Below are positions 17,812 through 26,988 of a stretch of DNA of 64,000 bases, in pieces. Each line of letters opens with the position of its first letter. Position 1 is the stretch's first letter. The stretch is taken from the NCBI GenBank assembly GCA_913019975.1, contig CAJWBH010000007.1:62001-126000 (forward strand), in the 5' to 3' direction. The notes below the pieces were generated by a model, which was not told the DNA's origin, did no database searches, and saw only the letters and a list, made by a program, of their open reading frames with translations. Source of the stretch: Thalassolituus maritimus (GTDB lineage: Bacteria; Pseudomonadota; Gammaproteobacteria; Pseudomonadales; Oceanobacteraceae). The position numbers and the translations under genes are program-made.

Positions 17812-19116
17812 ATGAGTATTGAAATCCGTCGTTTCCGTTCGGATCAGTCAGATTTTGCAGCACAGATGGATGAACTTCTCGCCTGGGAAGCTGTGTCGGA
17901 TTCAGGCGTGCAGGAAGCCGTGACTAATATCGTCAATGATGTTCGCAGTCGCGGTGACGAAGCCCTGATTGAATACACCAACAAATTCGACCGCACCAGT
18001 GCCAGCACCATGGCTGACCTTGAACTGACTCAGGAGCAGTTGCAGGCGGCGTTAGACGGTCTCGACGAAAAGCAGCGCACGGCTCTGATTACAGCGGCCG
18101 ACCGTGTGCGCGACTATCACGAAAAGCAGAAACAGGATTCGTGGCAGTACACCGAAGCTGACGGCACTGTGCTGGGTCAAAAGGTCACACCGATGGATCG
18201 CGTTGGCATTTACGTGCCGGGCGGTAAGGCCGCTTATCCTTCCTCGGTATTGATGAATGCTATTCCTGCTCACGTCGCCGGCGTATCTGAAATCATCATG
18301 GTGGTACCGACCCCTGATGGTCAGCTTAATCAGCTGGTACTGGCCGCTGCGGCAGCCGCTGGTGTGTCACGGGTATTTACCGTGGGCGGTGCGCAGGCTG
18401 TCGCTGCACTCGCGTACGGCACTGAGACTGTTCCGGGCGTCGATAAAATTGTGGGCCCGGGGAACATCTTTGTGGCGACTGCCAAGCGCATGGTGTTTGG
18501 TCAGGTCGGCATTGATATGATCGCGGGCCCTTCTGAAATCCTCGTCGTGTGTGATGGCGATACCGATCCGGACTGGATCGCAATGGACCTGTTTTCACAG
18601 GCTGAGCACGATGAAGACGCACAGTCTATTCTGGTTGCGATGGATGAAAACTTCCTTGAACAGGTACAGGCCAGTATCGAAAAATTGCTGCCAACCATGG
18701 AACGTGAAGAGATTATCCGTAAATCACTCAGTGACCGCGGCGCGATGATTCTCGCGTCGGGTAAAGAAGACGCATTGAACCTGATCAACCGGATTGCGCC
18801 GGAACACCTTGAGTTGTCAGTCGAAGATCCTGACAGCTGGCTGCCGGGCATCCGCCACGCAGGCGCCATCTTTATGGGACGATACACGGCGGAAGCGCTT
18901 GGCGACTACTGTGCGGGACCAAACCACGTACTGCCGACTTCAGGCACGGCACGCTTCTCATCACCGCTGGGCGTTTATGACTTCCAGAAGCGTTCATCGC
19001 TGGTGAAATTCTCTGCAGACGGTGCGTCTGAGATGGGGAAAGTGGCATCTGTGCTGGCGCGCGGGGAGTTTTTGACTGCTCACGCGAGATCGGCGGAGTA
19101 TCGGATTAAAGACTGA
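17812..19116 (+). CDS. hisD: Histidinol dehydrogenase HisD
   Basis: This 434-residue enzyme has motifs [52 protein letters not shown] (Zn ligands) and IAPEHLEL, ending with [16 protein letters not shown]. It oxidises histidinol to histidine in two NAD-dependent steps. AGGAG precedes the ATG after hisG. A strong terminator follows 20 bp after the stop, so hisC downstream has its own promoter. Confidence 0.97.
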   Translation: MSIEIRRFRSDQSDFAAQMDELLAWEAVSDSGVQEAVTNIVNDVRSRGDEALIEYTNKFDRTSASTMADLELTQEQLQAALDGLDEKQRTALITAADRVRDYHEKQKQDSWQYTEADGTVLGQKVTPMDRVGIYVPGGKAAYPSSVLMNAIPAHVAGVSEIIMVVPTPDGQLNQLVLAAAAAAGVSRVFTVGGAQAVAALAYGTETVPGVDKIVGPGNIFVATAKRMVFGQVGIDMIAGPSEILVVCDGDTDPDWIAMDLFSQAEHDEDAQSILVAMDENFLEQVQASIEKLLPTMEREEIIRKSLSDRGAMILASGKEDALNLINRIAPEHLELSVEDPDSWLPGIRHAGAIFMGRYTAEALGDYCAGPNHVLPTSGTARFSSPLGVYDFQKRSSLVKFSADGASEMGKVASVLARGEFLTAHARSAEYRIKD

Positions 19117-19135
19117 CGTTTTTTTTGCTTTGAAG

Positions 19136-19161
19136 AGCCCGGCGATGCCGGGCTTTTTTTT
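19136..19161 (+). terminator. Terminator after hisD
   Basis: AGCCCGGC-gat-GCCGGGCT is followed by a run of eight T. It closes the murA-hisG-hisD transcript before the repeat region. Confidence 0.93.
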
Positions 19162-19177
19162 GTTTTGGCTTGCTGTT

Positions 19178-19812
19178 GATCCTCAAGGTTTATAGCTGCC
19201 TTCGGCAGGGAGGTTTTTTTGGCTGCCGCCGAGTTCCTATGCCCTTGTTGGGGGACCTTGTCCCCCGGGCGGGCGGCCCATCCCCCTGCTTTCGCGCTTT
19301 CTGGGCCGTGAATCCGATATTTACTGGCTTTTCCGGCAACCGGCTCCGGCGGGCATCCATGCCCGTATGGAGCCTCGCTCGGCATCCTGCCTCACGTTGC
19401 CTACAAAGCTGGCGTAAATCCCGGCGGCCCCAGAGGCGCATTGCCATCCCGCGAAACCCTCTCACAATATGAAAACCGATGTCGCCGCGAAGCGCTGATA
19501 TAACCCGGCTTGTGATGCCCCCGCAGGATCGCAGATATCGATGGGTGCTAACCGGCAGGACGCCGGTTAAGCCTGCCCGCGGCCATGGATGGCCGCTGCA
19601 GGCGTGCCCCAATCGGTATCAAGAGACAAGGATCAGGGCATCACGCCGGAAAAGGGGATCGGAAGGGGCCTGCCCCTTGCAGAAAAAACAGAGGCTTGGC
19701 GGCAGCCAAAAAAGTCTCCCTGCCGAAGGCAGCTACTCCCAACAAGGGCATAGGTACCCGGCGGAAGCCAGACACGTGCCTCTGCCGAAGGCAGCTATAA
19801 ACCTTGAGGATC
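19178..19812. repeat. Mosaic repeat segment between hisD and hisC bounded by a 31-bp inverted repeat
   Basis: A perfect 31-bp inverted repeat (19178-19208 and 19782-19812) bounds a 635-bp segment without a credible gene. The core CTGCCGAAGGCAGCT occurs at 19720-19734 and 19782-19796, and inverted at 19194-19208. CCCAACAAGGGCATAGG at 19738-19754 is inverted at 19236-19252. A perfect hairpin TAACCGGC-aggac-GCCGGTTA lies at 19549-19569. The nested direct and inverted copies suggest repeated insertion or rearrangement of a short non-autonomous element. No transposase, and no target duplication I can be sure of, was seen. Confidence 0.8.
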
Positions 19813-19866
19813 GGAAGGGGCCTGCCCCTTGCAGAAAAAACAAAGGCCTAGCGGCAGCCAAAGAAG
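19657..19866 (+). repeat. Direct repeat pair near hisC
   Basis: A 34-bp exact direct repeat occurs at 19657-19690 and 19809-19842. Each copy continues for about 24 further bases with a few mismatches (to 19714 and 19866). Each copy contains AAGGGGC-ct-GCCCCTT followed by GCAGAAAAAACA, a small hairpin with an A-rich tail. The second copy overlaps the right end of the 31-bp inverted repeat. Confidence 0.85.
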
Positions 19867-19912
19867 CTCGCCCACCGCAGGTGGCCAATACCCTCGGCGG
19901 CGCCGATAAATG

Positions 19913-19918
19913 TATAAT
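19913..19918 (+). promoter_or_regulatory. -10 element of the hisC promoter
   Basis: TATAAT in the context TGTATAATGC lies 40 bases before the hisC ATG at 19958. The -35 region is weak. It overlaps a possible earlier ATG at 19910, which argues against that longer start. Confidence 0.6.
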
Positions 19919-19957
19919 GCGCTCACTAAATTCTCTGATTCAGTCAAGGCCATCAAT

Positions 19958-21058
19958 ATGTCCGTCAACGCACTAGTTGAACAACTCATTCGCCCCGAAA
20001 TCCGCGCCTTACAGGCGTACCCCGTCGGTAAGGCCGAGGGCATGATTAAGCTGGACGCTATGGAGAATCCATTTCGCTGGCCGGAGGATATGATCTCTGA
20101 GTGGCAGTCACTGCTCGCCGATTGCGCCCTCAACCGTTATCCAAACCCCGTCGCCCCGGAGGTTGTCGCAGGTCTGCGTGAGGCGATGCAGGTGCCGGAT
20201 AAATATGAGGTGCTTTTGGGTAATGGCTCGGATGAAATTATTCAGCTACTGGCGATGGCGGTTGCTCAGCCGGAGGCTTGTGCTCTGGCGCCTGAACCCG
20301 GGTTTGTAATGTATAAGATGATCGCGACCTTTGTGGGTATTGATTATTGCGGTGTGCCATTAAACGATGATTTTTCTCTGAATCGGGATGCCATGCTGGC
20401 GGCGATTAACGAGAAAAAACCGGCGCTGATTTTTCTGGCACAACCTAATAATCCGACCGGTAATTTATGGGCAGAAGACGATCTGGTCGCCATTATTGAG
20501 GCGAGTAATACGGCGGATCATAAAGGTCTGGTCGTATTGGATGAAGCGTATCTACCCTTTTCCAGTCGCAATCATCTGAGCTGGCTGGACCGTTTTGATA
20601 ACGTGCTGGTCATGCGCACGCTGTCGAAAGTCGGGCTGGCTGGTCTGCGTTTGGGCATGCTGTTTGGTCGTAAAGAGTGGTTGTCAGAGCTGGATAAAAT
20701 TCGCATGCCTTACAACATTAATGTGCTCACGCAGGCGTCTGCGGCATTCGCATTAAAACATTACGATGTACTGATGCAGCAGTGTGATGTATTAAAATCA
20801 GAGCGTGAAAAAATGCACGGGAAGCTCTCAGAGCTTGGCTTTTCTGCGTTTGATTCAGAGGCGAATTTTATTCTGGCACGTGTGCCAGAGGGTAAAGTAG
20901 CCCGCAATATATTTGAGGCATTAAAGCAGGAAAATATTCTGATCAAGTGCACCGATGGTGCTCACCCATTGTTAGCGAAAACGCTACGTTTTACAGTGGG
21001 AGCGCCTGAAGAGAATATTGCGCTTTATGCTGCGCTCGAGAAAGTCCTGGCTGCTTGA
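19958..21058 (+). CDS. hisC: Histidinol-phosphate aminotransferase HisC
   Basis: This 366-residue fold-type I PLP enzyme has the lysine that binds PLP in TLSKVGLAGLRLG, and AQPNNPTGN, VLDEAYLPFS and LLGNGSDEII as cofactor-site motifs. It transfers the amino group from glutamate to imidazole-acetol phosphate. The start at 19958 (MSVNALVEQL) was preferred because the ATG at 19910 lies on the -10 box. It is separated from hisD by the repeat segment. The gene order hisG-hisD-hisC-algW is that of Pseudomonas. Confidence 0.95.
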   Translation: MSVNALVEQLIRPEIRALQAYPVGKAEGMIKLDAMENPFRWPEDMISEWQSLLADCALNRYPNPVAPEVVAGLREAMQVPDKYEVLLGNGSDEIIQLLAMAVAQPEACALAPEPGFVMYKMIATFVGIDYCGVPLNDDFSLNRDAMLAAINEKKPALIFLAQPNNPTGNLWAEDDLVAIIEASNTADHKGLVVLDEAYLPFSSRNHLSWLDRFDNVLVMRTLSKVGLAGLRLGMLFGRKEWLSELDKIRMPYNINVLTQASAAFALKHYDVLMQQCDVLKSEREKMHGKLSELGFSAFDSEANFILARVPEGKVARNIFEALKQENILIKCTDGAHPLLAKTLRFTVGAPEENIALYAALEKVLAA

Positions 21059-21084
21059 GAAGGCAGCTTCAGGTTTACGCAAGA

Positions 21085-22254
21085 TCAGTTTTCTGGCTGG
21101 TCTCTTAGACCAGCAAACGCTGTGGTCGACAGCTGCTCTCCACTGCGCAGAAATTCTACAGATATTTTATCGCCGGGCCTGAGGCTGGCAATCCGGTTCA
21201 TGGCATCGACGGCGTTGTTCGCACTATCACCATTTAGACCGATGATAATATCACCCGCTGCCAGCCCAGCCTGTTCTGCTGGCCCTTCAGGAAATACACC
21301 CGTGACCAAAAGTCCGGTTAATTTCTCTGGAAGCTTCAGTGATTTGAGCAATTCTGGCGAAGCTTCCTGTACTTCAATGCCCAGCCAACCACGGATCGTT
21401 GTACCGTAACGTGCAATGTCAGCCATGGTTCTGTGGGCGATATCAGCAGGTATCGCAAAGCCTATGCCTTCACTGCCGCCAGACTGGGTGAAAATAGCGG
21501 TATTGATGCCAACGAGTTCGCCATAGGCATTAATCAGTGCGCCGCCCGAGTTGCCTGGATTAATGGCTGCATCGGTCTGGATATAGTCTTCGTAGGTATT
21601 AAGCCCAAGGCGATTTCTGCCTTTGGCCGAGATGATCCCCATGGTTACTGTCTGGCCGACACCAAATGGGTTGCCGATAGCCAGTACAACGTCACCGACA
21701 TCATGACCATCAACATTGGTGATGGTTGCCGGGGCAATATCGTCAGGAAGGTTGATCTGTAAGACCGCGAGGTCGGACTCGGGGTCGCTACCGACCAGTG
21801 TGGCTTCTTCATCCCTGCCATCGAACAGTGCAACCGTGATTTCATCCGCCCCTTCGATCACGTGGAAGTTGGTGATGATATGGCCTTCGCTGGACATAAT
21901 CACGCCCGAGCCGAGGCTGCTTTGCATGCGGTCACTGGGTTGTTCTGATTCGCCAAAGAAGCGACGTAGAGCTGGATCGTTGAGTAACGGATTGGTCCGG
22001 CGCTTCACGACCTTACGGGTATAGATATTCACCACGGCTGGTGCAGCTGCATTAACGGCATCCGCATAACTTACCGGGCCCTGCATCGCTGGTACATTCG
22101 ATGCAATATGTTGCTGCGGTTGTGGTTCCTGGACAGGAGTCGCGACCTGAGGCAATACCCACTCGGGTGCGATCAACAGTATCAGAGTGGCAATAAGGGC
22201 TCCGATGGCTGCTGGGAATAATATCCGTAATGCGAATGTCTGCGTTGGAGACAT
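21085..22254 (-). CDS. algW: Periplasmic site-1 serine protease AlgW/DegS
   Basis: This 389-residue protein has an N-terminal membrane anchor (about 8-30), a trypsin-like domain with catalytic His131 (TNFHVIEG), Asp161 (SDLAVLQ) and Ser236 (GNSGGAL), and one PDZ domain (about 285-375, GLLVTGVFPEGPAEQAGL). One PDZ domain and a membrane anchor are the DegS/AlgW layout, as opposed to DegP/MucD. It senses misfolded outer-membrane proteins and cleaves the anti-sigma factor RseA/MucA to release the envelope stress sigma factor. It converges with hisC and is divergent from the NIF3 gene, as in Pseudomonas. Confidence 0.9.
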   Translation of the reverse strand: MSPTQTFALRILFPAAIGALIATLILLIAPEWVLPQVATPVQEPQPQQHIASNVPAMQGPVSYADAVNAAAPAVVNIYTRKVVKRRTNPLLNDPALRRFFGESEQPSDRMQSSLGSGVIMSSEGHIITNFHVIEGADEITVALFDGRDEEATLVGSDPESDLAVLQINLPDDIAPATITNVDGHDVGDVVLAIGNPFGVGQTVTMGIISAKGRNRLGLNTYEDYIQTDAAINPGNSGGALINAYGELVGINTAIFTQSGGSEGIGFAIPADIAHRTMADIARYGTTIRGWLGIEVQEASPELLKSLKLPEKLTGLLVTGVFPEGPAEQAGLAAGDIIIGLNGDSANNAVDAMNRIASLRPGDKISVEFLRSGEQLSTTAFAGLRDQPEN

Positions 22255-22323
22255 TTGTCAGCGCTCCGCAATCTCTCTAAGATCAGTGAGCTGACATGTT
22301 ACAAACTTTTGGATGGCGCGACT

Positions 22324-23085
22324 ATGGCGGTTACACGTAAAGAGCTTATTTCTCATCTTGATCATATTCTACAGAGCCGCAAAATCCGCGATTACTGCCC
22401 AAATGGGTTGCAGGTATCGGGTAGCGAAACCATCCAGAAAGTGGTCACGGGTGTGACAGCGAACCAGGCCCTGATAGAAGCCGCTATTGCAGAAGAGGCG
22501 GATGCGATTTTTGTTCATCATGGTTACTTCTGGAAAGGTGAAGATGAGTGCATTACGGGGATTAAGAAAGAGCGCATTAAAGCGCTTCTGCTGAATGATA
22601 TTAACCTGATTGCTTACCACCTTCCGTTAGATATGCACCCGATCTACGGCAATAACATTCAGCTGGCCGATGTTCTGGGGATTCAGGTCGATGGCCCTCT
22701 GGATGAATCTGACCCATCCGTGCCGGGTAATATCGGTCGCTTGCCAAGACCTATGACGGGCGGTGAACTGAGTGCCTGGGTTGCACAGTGTCTGCAAAGA
22801 GAACCTCTGCATATCGGAGAATCAGGCGATACGATCGAAACGGTCGCCTGGTGCACTGGGGGCGCGCAAGGTTATCTTCAGAAGGCTATTGATGCAGGCG
22901 TTGATGCCTATATTACTGGTGAAGTGAATGAGCCTGCAGTTCATCTCGCGCGGGAAACTGGTACGCATTTTTTCAGCGCCGGACACCATGCAACTGAACG
23001 TTATGGCGCCAAAGCGGTGGGTGAGTATCTCGCCGATGAGTTCGATCTGGATGTTGTATTTATCGATATCGATAACCCGGTTTAA
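22324..23085 (+). CDS. NIF3 family dinuclear metal-binding protein (YbgI-like)
   Basis: This 253-residue protein has DYCPNGLQVSG at the start, FVHHGYFWKGE (metal-binding His pair), YHLPLDMHP and the C-terminal FSAGHHATERYGAKAV. Members form hexameric toroids with two metals per subunit. Their reaction is unsettled, though some are linked to GTP cyclohydrolase-like chemistry or DNA binding. The start at 22324 (MAVTRKELISHLD) was chosen; the frame is open to 22255, but that extension would overlap the divergent algW start. A NIF3 gene next to algW is the Pseudomonas order. Confidence 0.9.
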   Translation: MAVTRKELISHLDHILQSRKIRDYCPNGLQVSGSETIQKVVTGVTANQALIEAAIAEEADAIFVHHGYFWKGEDECITGIKKERIKALLLNDINLIAYHLPLDMHPIYGNNIQLADVLGIQVDGPLDESDPSVPGNIGRLPRPMTGGELSAWVAQCLQREPLHIGESGDTIETVAWCTGGAQGYLQKAIDAGVDAYITGEVNEPAVHLARETGTHFFSAGHHATERYGAKAVGEYLADEFDLDVVFIDIDNPV

Positions 23086-23115
23086 ATACTATCCAGATCT
23101 TTCTTTTGTAGCCGG

Positions 23116-24036
23116 TTAACTGCGCAGTTTATTTATCAGCTGTATGGGCACGACCAGAATGACACCGGTAGCAATGCCAGTCATGAGGTTCACCGTCATG
23201 CCGGAGATCAGCTCTGCGGCAGGGATGGCCAGGTAAGAGGCTGATTTTGCAATATCATGCGTCAGGTGCTCAATCGCGGGGATATGGTGGGCAATAATGC
23301 CGCCCCCAACCAGGAACATGGCGATGGTGCCTACAATTGAGAGAAAGCGCATCAGGCGCGGTGCTAACCCCAGTAAGAAACGCCCAAATGCAGCTTTGAA
23401 CATGCCCAGGCGGGCTTCTTTTTGTTCGGTTAGCCAGAGGCCAGCATCATCAAGCTTGACGATACCAGCGACCAGCCCGTAGACACAGAAGGTAAATAGA
23501 ATAGCGAGTAGTGACAACGCAATTATCTGTGTAAAGAGGGCAGCGCTGGCCATAGTGCCAAGAGAAATTACGATGATCTCTGCTGATAGAATAAAGTCGG
23601 TTCGGATAGCGCCTTTAATCTTTTCTTTTTCAAACGCCACCATGTCCGTTTCCGGGTTGTTGATGGCCTCCACTCTTGCCTGATGTTCTTCGGTTTTTTT
23701 ATGGAAGAATTTGTGAACCAGCTTCTCGACACCTTCGTAGCATAAATAGGCACCACCAACCATAAGAAGCCAGGCGATGGCCTGCGGTAGAAATGCGCTG
23801 ATCAGCAGCGCTGCAGGGACGAGAATAAGTTTGTTTAAAAGTGAGCCTTTGGTCACAGCCCATACGACGGGGAGTTCCCGCTCTGCACGAATACCCGTCA
23901 CCTGCTGCGCATTCAGTGCCAAATCGTCACCCAGGACACCACTGGTTTTCTTTGCCGCGACTTTGGACATCACAGCAACGTCGTCCAATACGGTAGCAAT
24001 ATCATCGAGTAACGCGAGTAGGCTGCCAGCGGCCAT
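23116..24036 (-). CDS. DUF808 family inner-membrane protein (YedI-like)
   Basis: This 306-residue protein starts MAAGSLLALLDDIATVLDDVAVMSKVAAKKTS in two overlapping typical motifs of DUF808/YedI. It has about six hydrophobic segments and contains GVLGDDLALNAQQV and GGAYLCYEGVEKL, both family hallmarks. The function of the family is not known. It is likely an inner-membrane protein. It converges with the NIF3 gene, and nothing in the context suggests a role. Confidence 0.88.
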   Translation of the reverse strand: MAAGSLLALLDDIATVLDDVAVMSKVAAKKTSGVLGDDLALNAQQVTGIRAERELPVVWAVTKGSLLNKLILVPAALLISAFLPQAIAWLLMVGGAYLCYEGVEKLVHKFFHKKTEEHQARVEAINNPETDMVAFEKEKIKGAIRTDFILSAEIIVISLGTMASAALFTQIIALSLLAILFTFCVYGLVAGIVKLDDAGLWLTEQKEARLGMFKAAFGRFLLGLAPRLMRFLSIVGTIAMFLVGGGIIAHHIPAIEHLTHDIAKSASYLAIPAAELISGMTVNLMTGIATGVILVVPIQLINKLRS

Positions 24037-24063
24037 GGTTTTACTTCCTGTGTTTGATAAAGA

Positions 24064-24723
24064 TCAGAATGCTAAGCCTAACATCAGACTGTTATAGCGG
24101 ATATCGAATGCTCGTCTTGTGTCGGAGAATACGTCGTTCAGTCGTTGATGATTGATTGATAGCATGAACATAATGTCATCATCCAGAGGGTGATACAGGC
24201 TGACCCCAGCGTAATACCCCTGGCCGCGGTCACTTTCTGAGGCCTCACCGGATGGGTATACGCCATCAAAGTATTCTTTTACCGTTAGTTGGGTGTGATA
24301 GATCAGCGTGCCACCTTTCACATATAACCTGGTCTTACTGTATTGAAAGGTCTCAACCTGCAACCCCAGCGCGACAATGTCAGAGGTCAGACTGTTTTTG
24401 TACTCGCCTGCGATATCCCGCTGCTTACTTGTTTCGGATTCGCGGTGACGGGTGTAATCCACTTCAAGCTTGAGCCAGGAAATAGCTGAATATTCCAGAG
24501 CCAGTCCATAATTTAAATTGGAGTCAAATTCGGGCTGGTTTGAGGTGCTTATTGCACTGTCTGTTTCGATATCTGCTTGCGAGATCCCGATATGGGGTGT
24601 CACAGAAAAGCGGGATAACAGGCTGCTTTGGGTTGTAGGGTAAGGCTCGCTGTTCGCCAGAGAGCAGATGAGAAGTAGTGCTGCAAGACTGATGAGTTTC
24701 GTAGAAACGGAGAAAGGCTTCAT
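24064..24723 (-). CDS. Predicted outer-membrane beta-barrel protein, unknown function
   Basis: This 219-residue protein has a signal peptide (about 1-25) and alternating hydrophobic strands (LNYGLALEYSAISWLKLEVDY, RLYVKGGTLIYHT, GYYAGVSLYHPL), ending in a terminal Phe (SLMLGLAF), which is the C-terminal signature of barrel proteins recognised by BamA. The size suits an eight-stranded barrel of the OmpA/OmpW class. I do not recognise the specific family. Its ATG overlaps the stop of the lipoprotein gene by 4 bp (ATGA), so the two are translationally coupled and probably act together at the outer membrane. Confidence 0.7.
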   Translation of the reverse strand: MKPFSVSTKLISLAALLLICSLANSEPYPTTQSSLLSRFSVTPHIGISQADIETDSAISTSNQPEFDSNLNYGLALEYSAISWLKLEVDYTRHRESETSKQRDIAGEYKNSLTSDIVALGLQVETFQYSKTRLYVKGGTLIYHTQLTVKEYFDGVYPSGEASESDRGQGYYAGVSLYHPLDDDIMFMLSINHQRLNDVFSDTRRAFDIRYNSLMLGLAF

Positions 24724-25637
24724 GGACGATACTCCACTTGAAGGTTATCGCTGCGGCTACCGGTGACACTGCCGCCACTGAAGTCTTCGCCTATCTGACC
24801 TTGCCGCTGACGCACAAGTGAAAGTTGAATGGTGCAGTAATCAAGCTCGAATTCACCGAAGTTGATTTCAGCGGGTTCGTAGAGACCCAGGGTCACGGCA
24901 CTGAGGGTGGCTTCGATAAAGAATTGAACAAAGCCTGTCACTACGCCTCCGAGGTTAGCTGACGTTTCAAGCGCACCCGTGGCGGGAATAATATCGCCTA
25001 TGCGGATATTTTCTTGCTGGTCATCATCCATCTGCGAAGTGTACACCCAGCTAAGGTCATCACTATCGGTAGTGGATCGGCAGCGGTTGTAGGTGACGAG
25101 TTTGAAGTCATCGGCAGGGGAGCCTGTCCATTCGAGTGGAATTATGTCGTCGCGGCTGGAATACGTCAGACCGGGCTGTGGTGCTGTGAGTTCGATGGCC
25201 GTCGGTAGCAGTAGAGTGGCTTCGAAGCCCTCGAACTCACCTGGGCCAGGGTCGACTAATATATCCTCTGTCGGATACCAGCGCTCCTGACGGGTTTCCT
25301 GAGGTCGGTGAACTATCGCTACCTTGATGGTATCTGTGTCTGGGTTCGGGATACCTATTTGTCCGGAGTAGAAATTGTCGCGTTCATCGATACCGGAAAG
25401 GATAGCCGCGACGCTCTCCGAGGTGACTTCCAGCACATTGCCACCAACCATAGGGGCCGGTTGTCCTGAGTCGTAAACGGCTGCGGCGACACTGGCATCG
25501 GTATCGCCGTTCGTGAGACTGGCCTCGACAATAATGGCCACCCCGGTATCTGGTATCTCTAAGTCAGGTACGGGTTCTGAGCAGCCGACGATGCAGGTGA
25601 TTAGGCTTAACGCAGAGAGAGCTGGCGTGACGTTCAC
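24720..25637 (-). CDS. Predicted lipoprotein, unknown function
   Basis: This 305-residue protein has a lipoprotein signal (LSLITCIVGC, lipidated Cys19) with Ser-Glu after the Cys, which suggests outer-membrane sorting. The mature part is acidic and beta-rich, with segments resembling extracellular Ig-like or carbohydrate-binding folds (ELTAPQPGLTYSSRDDIIPLEW). No known catalytic motif was seen. It is first of a two-gene unit with the barrel protein, overlapping it by 4 bp. Function is unknown. Confidence 0.65.
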   Translation of the reverse strand: MNVTPALSALSLITCIVGCSEPVPDLEIPDTGVAIIVEASLTNGDTDASVAAAVYDSGQPAPMVGGNVLEVTSESVAAILSGIDERDNFYSGQIGIPNPDTDTIKVAIVHRPQETRQERWYPTEDILVDPGPGEFEGFEATLLLPTAIELTAPQPGLTYSSRDDIIPLEWTGSPADDFKLVTYNRCRSTTDSDDLSWVYTSQMDDDQQENIRIGDIIPATGALETSANLGGVVTGFVQFFIEATLSAVTLGLYEPAEINFGEFELDYCTIQLSLVRQRQGQIGEDFSGGSVTGSRSDNLQVEYRP

Positions 25638-25715
25638 GTTCTATCTTCCATGAGCTTTATTGTCCAGCATACAGCGCCGGTGCATTAATCAAAAACAAAA
25701 AAGCCCGCCATTAAA

Positions 25716-25740
25716 AAAGCCCACCTTAAAGGTGGGCTTT
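25716..25740 (-). terminator. Terminator after the porin gene
   Basis: AAAGCCCACC-ttaaa-GGTGGGCTTT lies 34 bases after the porin stop. On the minus strand it is followed by TTT and then a second GC-rich/T-rich stretch. The symmetric sequence would also work for plus-strand transcripts. Confidence 0.85.
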
Positions 25741-25773
25741 GTTACTGCGTTAGCAGTGAATCACAGTACAGGA

Positions 25774-26829
25774 TCAGAAGTAGAAATCGATGGTTGCGTA
25801 AAGAGCATCGAAGTCACCTTCGAGAGCCATGCCATTTCTGTCGACGTACCCGTCTTGAGTGAGATATTCGAGATACATCCAGCCTGGGCCGTAGTCGTAG
25901 CTGAGGCCAGGTGCAAAGGCACGGATGGTGTCGGCATCATTACCGTCGGTATCAGGCTGAGCGTACGTCAGGTCTGCGTAGAAAGACCAGTTGCCCGTGT
26001 TCAGGCCGACTTCTGCTGCGTAGCGGTCGTTTTCAATAGTAACGTCTGCGACTTCATTCGGCAGGTTACGCTCGGTAGAGATGTAAGAGGCTTTTGCCCA
26101 GAGGCCACCGAAGTTAATGGTGTAGTAAAGTGCAGCAGCATTGTGGTCACCAGAGACTTCACCGTCACCGCTGACCAGTTCCTGCAGGCCACCGCTTTGC
26201 GCAGAAACACCGACTTTAGAAATATCGTTGAGTGCATAGCTCAGGTTACCGACAAAAGTCTGCACTTTGCGGTAAGTACTTTTACTGCCCCAGTGGCCAT
26301 TGTCGTCCATGGTGTCGGTGCTGGTTGACCAGTCATCCGCAAGGTACAAGGCAGCGTCATAGTGCAGTGCGCCCAGTGTTTGGGATACTTTTACACCGAC
26401 ATCCATCTGATCGCCGTATCCTGCGAGCAGCATATCGCCTGGCCAGAAGTTGTAGGTTTTCCAGGCGAATGGCACCTGGCTTTTACCAATGGTGATCATA
26501 GGACCGTCTTCAAACTGGTAGCCAACCCAGGCTTTGTGAATTCCAAACTGGCTAGCGGTGCTGTTGTTGTTTGCGTCTGTAAAACTGCCCGGACCAATGC
26601 GGGTCTCCGCAGAGTAAGTCCACGGGGTATCAGGCACATTGCCGTCGGCGTACAGAATCAGGGCTTCGCTGTCGATGACCCCCCAGGATTCCTGTTGTGC
26701 TTTATCATTCTGAGCGTACTGGTAGTTAAACCAAACTCCACCAGAGAGGTTAGGGCTCGCGTGTGCGGCGGTAGACAGTATCGCGGCTGCGGTCAGCGCT
26801 GATACCTTAAAGGCAACAGACTTCGTCAT
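25774..26829 (-). CDS. Outer-membrane porin
   Basis: This 351-residue protein has a signal peptide (cleavage likely after AHA, residue 24) and an N-terminus SPNLSGGVWFNYQYAQND. Repeated beta-strand pairs and a C-terminal DALYATIDFYF with final aromatic residue are typical of trimeric porins. The pattern resembles substrate-non-specific or phosphate-selective (OprO/P-like) porins of marine gammaproteobacteria. Substrate cannot be assigned. It is probably a single-gene transcript ending at its own terminator. Confidence 0.8.
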   Translation of the reverse strand: MTKSVAFKVSALTAAAILSTAAHASPNLSGGVWFNYQYAQNDKAQQESWGVIDSEALILYADGNVPDTPWTYSAETRIGPGSFTDANNNSTASQFGIHKAWVGYQFEDGPMITIGKSQVPFAWKTYNFWPGDMLLAGYGDQMDVGVKVSQTLGALHYDAALYLADDWSTSTDTMDDNGHWGSKSTYRKVQTFVGNLSYALNDISKVGVSAQSGGLQELVSGDGEVSGDHNAAALYYTINFGGLWAKASYISTERNLPNEVADVTIENDRYAAEVGLNTGNWSFYADLTYAQPDTDGNDADTIRAFAPGLSYDYGPGWMYLEYLTQDGYVDRNGMALEGDFDALYATIDFYF

Positions 26830-26943
26830 GGATAGCTCCTGGCTAGCTGTGTTTAAGATAGGTAATTATTAATTCCTGCTTTTTCAGATGCAGGACTTAT
26901 ACAAGTGTAGCAGTTTGTATAGAAAAATCAGTGTGGGAGGAGA

Positions 26944-26980
26944 GGATCGCCCGTTTTGTCCTGAAAAGATAGGGCGATCC
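26944..26980. repeat. 9-bp perfect inverted repeat between the porin and EamA genes
   Basis: GGATCGCCC (26944-26952) and GGGCGATCC (26972-26980) are separated by 19 bases. The repeat lies 8 bases beyond the EamA stop and upstream of the porin start. On the minus strand no U-run follows it, so it is a poor intrinsic terminator. It could be a Rho-assisted hairpin or an operator for the porin gene. Confidence 0.55.
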
Positions 26981-26988
26981 GGAAAAGC

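Noticed and set aside
19549-19569. Perfect hairpin TAACCGGC-aggac-GCCGGTTA as a possible integron attC site.
   Set aside because: There is no matching GTTRRRY/RYYYAAC pair at the right spacing, no cassette gene and no integrase.
19190-19612. A 140-codon minus-strand frame in the repeat island, with a segment ending GDIGFHIVR that faintly recalls the end of formylglycine-generating-enzyme domains.
   Set aside because: It starts at TTG without an RBS, runs through inverted-repeat DNA, and the likeness covers only a few residues. I treat it as non-coding.
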